Made by a program: the position numbers and the translations under genes. Positions 57,296 to 64,000 of a stretch of 64,000 nucleotides of DNA are shown piece by piece (within the stretch, counting starts at the first letter, position 1; the number at the start of each line of letters is the position of its first letter). Where the stretch lies: assembly GCF_036884655.1 (NCBI RefSeq), contig NC_088327.1, positions 12,513,001-12,577,000 of the forward strand. The letters are read 5' to 3'. The notes beneath the pieces are model-generated. The model made no database searches. It saw only the letters and a program-made list of their open reading frames with translations, and was not told where the DNA came from. This DNA is from Musa acuminata AAA Group. Lineage: Eukaryota; Streptophyta; Magnoliopsida; Zingiberales; Musaceae.

Positions 57296-58891
57296 TTGCT
57301 ATAGGAAGGGGGAAGATGAGAAGCCAGCTGAGTGTTACCTTTGGCTGGTTGTTGTTGCAGACGGTGATCCTCAAAGTGCACATACATTGTGACGGATGCA
57401 AGCGGCAGGTGAAGAAGCTTCTTCAGAGAATTGAAGGTGACTTCTTCTTGTTTGTTGAGATTTCCGTTTGCTTTACTCCTGCTAGAAGAAACAACGTAGC
57501 GTGATGGTGGAGCTCGTGTTTCCTCTTTAAATCTGACAAGAACAGGGCATCAATGGGGTGTCCTCCATGTTGATGAAATTGCATCAAATGCTGCAAGAAA
57601 AAGACGTGCTTTGTTCATGCTGGTAGTTGACACATAAACTTGCTGTAATTTAGCGTGAAGAATATCCTGCTAAGAGTTGGTGATCTACAGATGCATACGC
57701 TATTCCCTTGAGACTTCTCTTTTGTATTTTTTTCACGACTGGTTTTTTCCAGTGGCATTTACAGTGATCTGAAAACAAAGAAGATGTGTTGTCATGTCTT
57801 GGTTGTCTCTCCAGGCCATGAGAACTCTCTCTTAGATCTGTTCCATCTGAATCATTTCACTCTATTTGCCTCTTGAACCAGGGGTTTACACTGTCAGCAT
57901 AGATGCAGAGCATCAGAAGGTCACGGTCTCAGGGGATGTGGACTCCAATGCCCTGATCAAGAAGCTGGCAAGATCAGGGAAGCACGCGGAGGTGTGGCCT
58001 CAGAAGACCAACAACCAAAGCAGCAAGCCCAACCAGCAACAACAACAAGGGAAAGATGGGAACAAGAACAACAAAGGCCAAGGCCAGGGTGGCCAAGCCA
58101 ACCAAGCCCTCATACAAGGTCTTAGAGAATTCAAGAACCAGCACAACCGCATGGAGCCCTTGAGTTCGGATGACGAAGAATTCGATGATGATTTTGATGA
58201 GGAAGAAGATGATGAGCTTGGGTTTCTTGGTGAAAAGATGAAGCAACTTAACATATCAAAACAGGCAAACAATGCGGTGACCGCAGCAACAGCAGCTGGT
58301 GCCAAGAAAAATGGCGGCAACAACAACATCGGAGGAGGGAAGAAGGTCGGAGGAAATCCTAATCAAGCCATTGGCTTGAAAGGTCCAAATGGGTCAGAAC
58401 CCAAAGGCTCGTATACTGCATCTGACAACAAGATGGTCAATGGTGCTCCCTTGTGTGGTGGTAATCAAAGTGCAGTTGCAGGCCCCCCACCACCAGGACT
58501 CGGTGGGAGTCATGGCTTGGGATTACATCAAGCTCAGCAACAGCCAGGGGCTACCTTCCCTGCAGGTTTCCCCGCAAATGGTAATGGTGGGTTTGGGGTG
58601 AGCCACCAGCAATCACCTCTGATGATGAACCTACAGGGACAGGGGTATCAGAACCAGACCCCATCCACGATGATGAACTTGAGGGGGATCAACCACAGCA
58701 GCAGCAACAACATGCTGATGAATGAGAGCAGGTACATGCAGCCCCAAGTGATGTACAATAGGTCACCTCAAATCCCTCCCTACACTGCCTACTACTATCC
58801 CTGCCCCTACTACCAGAGTCCCTATGTGAGCCACCACCACTCGGACACTGGTCTCAGCGATGAGAACACAAGTAGCTGCGTGGTAATGTAA
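57207..58891 (+). CDS. Heavy-metal-associated isoprenylated plant protein (HIPP)
   Basis: HIPPs are plant metallochaperone-like proteins with one or more HMA domains and a C-terminal prenyl anchor. Exons 57207-57245, 57361-57436 and 57882-58891 join in frame to 374 aa. Residues 14-75 form one HMA domain (TVILKVHIHCDGCKRQVKKL, metal-binding C23 and C26, then GVYTVSIDAEHQKVTVSG). A Gln/Asn/Lys/Gly-rich linker, an acidic stretch (SSDDEEFDDDFDEEEDDELGF, about residues 127-147) and a Gly/Met/Asn/Pro-rich tail follow. The last four residues, CVVM, are a CaaX box of the farnesyl type. Single HMA, long low-complexity tail and acidic block place it with the HIPP32/33/34-like proteins. Substrate metal and partners are unknown. 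Confidence 0.95.
57252..57291. repeat. (TC)20 microsatellite in HIPP intron 1
   Basis: A perfect TC run starting six bases after the splice donor, so it fills a third of the 115-nt intron. Confidence 0.95.
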
Positions 58892-60450
58892 GAGACTATT
58901 GTGTCTTAGAATCAGTAGGGGTGTGAGGGAATGTGATCGAAGTCTGCAGCATTTCCTGTGCATTTGGCTTTTTCTGTTGGTTAAGTTTGGTCTGAATGGC
59001 TTAAATGTTAGGGGGGTGTTTGATACTCATGGCAGCCCCAGAATATTTACTTCATGCAGTTATTGATGCAATGCCATCCTGTCCTGTCTCCTGTCTCTGT
59101 ATTAATGCTGACTACTATGTTTAATTTATGGGGTCTGGAGTTTTGTGCTTGTGGGAGTCGAGGAACTGTGTCATGCCCATTCGACATGCATTTTGAATTG
59201 ATTGTTCACTGGAAGAGGGGAGTCAAACTTGGGTTTACTCCCAGGCTTTGTCCCATGCCTTTTAGTACAAGGGATATGATGACAGGTGGGAGGTGGGGAT
59301 TTCAACAGCTCATGTGACTGTGTTGTTAGCTAAGAACATGATTAGTATTAGTGGATAAGCTAGTGAACCATGAATTGAAGTATTAGATAGAGGAAGAGAG
59401 AAGGAATGTGCATACCTGGATTGTTACAGTTGATCTTTTGTATGGCATTGCATCAGCTAACAAGCATATCAGATACTGGCTTTGCTAATTTCTTGACTCC
59501 ACAGTCTCTCTATTCTCATCAAGGAAAAGCTGACTTCCTAAACCAAGGATGACAGCCAAAAAAGTGAAGACTGTAAGCATATTTGTACTGATCATAATCT
59601 CTCACAAGCAAGACAATCATCTAAGGGAAACCAGAAAAAAAAAAAATGTCAGTGGATGAGAATAAACTAACTTTTGTCTTTTGTTTTACTGGCAGAATAA
59701 TGCAGTCAGCAGTTACCTCTGAAGATGTTTTCTCCTCTCAACTGAAGTTGAGAGATTCTCCACACCACAACTTCTTCTGTAGTGTTGTGCTAAAAGAAGG
59801 ATTAGAGTAACTTATCACTGATCACCAAAACCAAACTCTTCATTCTGCTTCTCAGACAGCTTTCTGGAATGTGTTAGCAAAGCATGCTCATGATGCGTCG
59901 GTGGCATTATTATGACAGGGCAGATGCATACAAGCTTTTCTGTAAAAAGATGCAGCTCCATAAAGCTAAGTCTACGACAAACACAAGAAAGTGTTTAGGT
60001 GAAAGTAGTTCTGTGGGATAAAAGCATGACATAACCCACTGAAGAAAGAGGAGTAATGGAAATGTACTTTTGCATAAAGATGATGAATGCTTCGGCTTTC
60101 CTCAGTCAACAAGTTTCACAGACAAAGAAAGGTTGCCTAGCATCAACCCTTTTGAGAAAAGCCACCCCGAGGAAGACATACAAAGACTAAACACCAGCAA
60201 CCATGTGACTCTCACAATTTGCACTTGCTGATGGGAAAGGCAACCGAGAAGACTAGGAAGAGATGATAGAGACATGGAGACCAGAACAAGGAGCAGGCCA
60301 TCTAAAGGCAGTAAGCTTACCGATAAAAGCTATAAGTCCAAAGCACTACCAACCACAAACACTCTTTGCTTGCTTCACAGCTTTTGGTACAAGTGACTAT
60401 GATGCAAAGTGTTAACAACTTAGGATCCTTTTGGTGTTGCATTTTTTTTT
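58892..60450. other. HIPP 3' flank and spacer
   Basis: Probable HIPP 3' UTR to about 59130, then spacer. No gene or RNA is supported. Confidence 0.5.
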
Positions 60451-60451
60451 G

Positions 60452-60502
60452 TTCTTCTTCTTCTTCTTCTTCTTCTTCTTCTTCTTCTTCTTCTTCTTCT
60501 TC
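60452..60502. repeat. (TTC)17 microsatellite
   Basis: A perfect run of TTC triplets preceded by a T9 run. An open frame reads through it as polyserine, but there is no other sign of a gene. Confidence 0.95.
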
Positions 60503-63500
60503 ATGTATTCCGGTGATTATGTTCAGTGAGAAACAAGGAGATCAGAGAAAGTCTGCAGCAGCAACAAACACAAGTCCAGTAACCATAGAACAATGCAAAA
60601 AATATTAGCATGAAACAAGTCATGAACATACAGTACTATGTTAATCATTCTTAAACTAGGGTAGCAGAAACAGAAACGAAGCCAGAAGAGCCATCGGCTG
60701 TGGTCTCAAAGGTCTTGGAACAGAAACACATTTGAAGCAGCAGTGGAGTTGGTGTGTCCGCAACCTTTTCGACTTGCGTGCACTCTGCACCATGGAGCAT
60801 GGTACCTGGAGCACGCGGGCTGCTCTGGGGAGGCCCTCTTCACTTCTGCCGTACACACCATGTAAAGGTAGAAACTGCGACAGCAGCATGTGCTAAGGAT
60901 ATAATAATATTACATGGTGTTGGTGTTTCATTAGGTTGATTTGAAGGCTCTCACCAGTCCACGAAGAGAACAGTGACAATGCAATTGTTCTCTTGGGATG
61001 AGCCACCAAGTCAACAGTTGGTCAGATGCAGGTCAGGAAGACTTCACACTCTGTGAGAACCTCCTAACAAATTGTTTCAACATATCAAGACAAGAGTAGG
61101 GAAATGATACGACTTTGCAGTGTTCCAGCTGACCGCATGTGTGCTTCGCAGTCCACAACATGAGAATGATATGCATCAAACAACAATCAGCGACAAGAGA
61201 ACTAAAGAACACTTTTTCATTTTGAAATGGCCATGGAAAACATATGGCATGTCTGATCATCCAAATTGTGTAGCCCTTCCTGTAAGAAAGAGATGGAAAT
61301 TAGCGTTTTGGTATTAAAAGTCTTGTCTTGGTATTAAACATTTGTATTATCTATCAAATATGCCCTTAGGACTGAAAACAAAGATGTAACACATAGTTGT
61401 CTTATCAGCCACAAAAAACAGTAATAAAGATACTAACCACCTATTCTTTGAATGCCATCAATCTTTGAAGTTTGAAGAGTATTAGGATACATCACTTGAA
61501 GTTTATGTGGCTGGATGGGAGGATACTGGTCATCTGCAGGAAATCAGACATGGCTGGCCCATTACACATTGTCATTTGGAAAGAAAGAATCACTGATGGA
61601 GTGAAGTGGCTTCCACCAGTCAGAACTGAAAGTCTGCAACATTTATGGATCCATTCTGGTGCTCGAGAGATCATCAACTACATCAATGACAACTGTTCTA
61701 CCCCTTGGCATCTGCAGCACATTTTTGAGACATTTCTTCCTTGAAAACTACTTGTCACTTGAAATTTAGTTACATCCAAAGGGACTGTAGGCAGCAATTA
61801 TCAGGTGGAATCCAGAACTTCTTCCTCATCTACTTGGTGGCTTGATGGTCTTTCTACCCAGTGGGGGTGGTCTAAAAGTTGGGGCATATTACTGTGGATG
61901 AACATATTCCTGATGTTAATTGACTGCTCTATCACACTGCTATCAACAAATCCTTGGATCATCAGTGTTGGAACATTCTACTTCATATACACAAATTTAT
62001 AAGTGATAAGGCCTTCATTATTAGAGATTATGGTGATTGTAAGAATCTTCAGTCTTCTCAACGTTTTCATATATCTTTATTGTCTCAAGTCATCAGTTGA
62101 CCAAAAATTGGCATATGTTGTCAATCAACTATACACACAAGCACATAGGAACAACTCCATGAATCACCAAACTCCAACTCGATGCAGAAAAAGATGCGTT
62201 GTTCTCCACCCACTGGTGAACCTTTTCGCCTGCCTCCCCACATCTCCCCCAGACAAACCCCCGACTGCTCCGCAGACCAAACCCCCATTGCCTCCCTCAT
62301 GGGTGAGTCTCTTTTGCAGAGGCCAAGTTGCTTAAGATCCAAAATCAATCCTCCCTACGCCTGAAATTGGATCATACTAAGGTGAGTTGGGCTCGAAATG
62401 ATTGGCAACCCAACTTATATGATAAGTTTTGAAGTAAGAGTCCTCTGTTGGATTTCCTCCGTTCCATCCTCCCCAAACTGTGGGGACTTCAGTTGCAACA
62501 TTATCGATTTAGCAGTTGGATGGTTCGAAGACCAACCCCACTATCGAACTCAAATCGAGTCACCCGACTGGGCCCCATCACATAACCTCAAAGCCTTCCC
62601 TATTCATTAACAACAATACTGCCCAATCCACCCAAATATCTCCTTCCATGGGATAGCGTCATTTAATGGGTTTAGTGACCATTTGACATCATCTCTTGTT
62701 CCCACTGTTAAAGGATATAGTACCAATGTCTCTTTTACAGGTTCGAAGCCATGGGGCCAGATCTGGGTGACACCAAGGTGTTGCTAACTAGCCCTAAAGC
62801 CTCATCCCCATCAAAATTGATGACACCTTCCCTCTTCCCCTTAATGCCAGGGAGAGAAAGAAAGCAAGGATCAGAACTGGAAGGCAGTTCTCTTCCCTTT
62901 GAGGCAAGCTTCCACCTCAAGGATGGGTGATACAAGGAAGTCTAATTTTACACCAACACACAGAACCTTTAAGTTAGATGTCATCATACTGCTTGAAATA
63001 CACTTACAGGAACAATAATCTATTGCTTTTCTACACAAGTTGGGAAGATGATGATGGATCAGGGTATTCTCTGTTGGTGAGAACAGATCTGGCGGGATCA
63101 TTGGAGCATAGAACCCTCTCTCCCTCAAAGCATCTGAGGTCTTCACCATCGGACAAGCAATAAATTTAATCTTGGAGATTAAAAGGTACAGTAATCCAAG
63201 ACATTTAATGAGCTCATCAGTCATCACCAAAAACCTCCTATTACCATGCACACCAAAGTAAGCTTATTGTCTCAGAAATCAACACAAATGGTTATATTAC
63301 CATGACCATCATCAGATATATTTCTGCAATTTCGTCCCACAAAAGTAAACACAGATCTCATATCTCAACTACAGGTCAAACAGAGTGAAGAAAGGAGACT
63401 GATCTGAGCTTCGGGTGAACAAATGATCCAGACAGAAAAATAATATTACAAGCCTGCAGAAAACCAATCTATTACCAACTTTACAAGGACAACATGGTAG

Positions 63501-64000
63501 AAGCATTTACCTGTTCCACATATGAAGTGGATTCTCTCTCTAGTATTTTTCCAAACAATCTTTGAGATCAATCTCATACAAGAGTTTTCGCGTGTTACCA
63601 TAATCTTTCTTATGGTGTCCCTAAATACAAATTAATGCAAGTCCCTAGGACTAAATACTACAACTAACTGCATTATCTGATGCATTGGACTAATGATAGA
63701 ATCATGTTTGGACTAATAATTTGTTTTTACTAGGGTTTATATGGAACCCATAAGTCTGATGTCTCTAAATGATGATGAATTGGCTGAAACCATGAACCTG
63801 AATCGAGTCAGAATGAAAGATTGCAACAAGATGATCAACTTTATGTGGTCGGGCCTGAGAGTTTGACCTTCTGCTCTAACCAATAAGCCTCAGGATTGAA
63901 CCCAATTCTTAACCTATAGCATGTAAAAGGAGACCACAGAGAAAGTCCAATTCTTTCAGACCGAGTCTTATTATGTCACTGTTGCCCATGTGAAAAGTAT
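60503..64000. other. Spacer to the window edge, no gene supported
   Basis: Open frames up to 126 codons occur on both strands, but none has a recognisable domain, signal peptide or splice pattern. A C-rich stretch at 62225-62310 and mixed sequence to the end could hold untranslated exons or decayed mobile elements that I cannot identify. Confidence 0.45.

Noticed and set aside
59541..59558. ACCAAGGATGACAGCC, which resembles miR169
   Set aside because: The 3' half does not match the family and no complementary arm was found nearby, so no hairpin is supported.
60656..60889. A minus-strand frame with Cys/Arg-rich sequence, considered as a secreted peptide
   Set aside because: No signal peptide at its start, no promoter and no recognised family.
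63885..63900. A B-box-like GGGTTCAATCC on the minus strand next to GGTTAGAGC, suggesting a tRNA
   Set aside because: The two boxes are in the wrong order for a tRNA on that strand, and no cloverleaf can be drawn.
1..64000. CRISPR arrays, operons, prophage or other prokaryotic systems
   Set aside because: The window is spliced plant nuclear DNA. The tandem arrays seen are degenerate head-to-tail satellites without spacers.

Overview
This window is plant nuclear DNA. It has split genes with GT-AG introns, AT-rich introns and spacers, very GC-rich exons in some genes (the Sec7 gene most of all), many microsatellites and several classes of plant transposon. A plant miRNA hairpin, a farnesylatable HIPP protein, a QSOX oxidase and a GNOM-like ARF-GEF confirm a land plant. 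The bimodal exon GC and the style of the repeats suggest a monocot, perhaps Musaceae (banana or Ensete); that assignment is inference. No prokaryotic or viral system was seen.

Layout, left to right. (1) 1-2.0 kb: a miR156/157-family precursor whose 21-nt mature sequence lies at 1275-1295, behind a TATA-like box. (2) 2.0-4.3 kb: AT-rich spacer with short tandem repeats. (3) 5.0-14.8 kb, minus strand: an eight-exon PKHD-type 2-oxoglutarate/Fe(II) hydroxylase, whose first intron holds a hAT-like element with an apparent target-site duplication. (4) 14.8-16.3 kb: a divergent promoter region with clustered ACGT/G-box motifs. (5) 16.3-19.9 kb, plus strand: translation initiation factor eIF3 subunit j, rebuilt as 231 aa with a 13-nt first coding exon. 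(6) 22.0-26.6 kb, plus: a Golgi-type family 61 glycosyltransferase, 558 aa. (7) 26.6-33.5 kb: a poorly resolved region with a candidate small gene, an LTR-like segment carrying a 40-bp minisatellite, and two diverged copies of a promoter-like segment. (8) 33.6-43.8 kb, plus: an 11-exon quiescin-sulfhydryl oxidase (QSOX), 513 aa, with a dead LINE and two local tandem duplications in its introns. (9) 45.0-49.2 kb, plus: a GNOM-LIKE2-type ARF guanine-nucleotide exchange factor, 1367 aa. (10) 49.6-53.6 kb: arrays of a 39-bp (13-codon) degenerate repeat with an inverted-repeat pair, and a second repeat family. (11) 57.2-58.9 kb, plus: a heavy-metal-associated isoprenylated plant protein (HIPP), 374 aa, ending CVVM. 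(12) 58.9-64 kb: spacer with a (TTC)17 microsatellite and no gene I can support.

The genes are not an operon or cluster; each is a separate housekeeping or developmental locus. GT61, QSOX and the ARF-GEF all act in or on the secretory pathway, but I see no evidence that this is more than coincidence. All exon joins were made by eye from splice signals, reading frame and family similarity. No transcript or database evidence was available.
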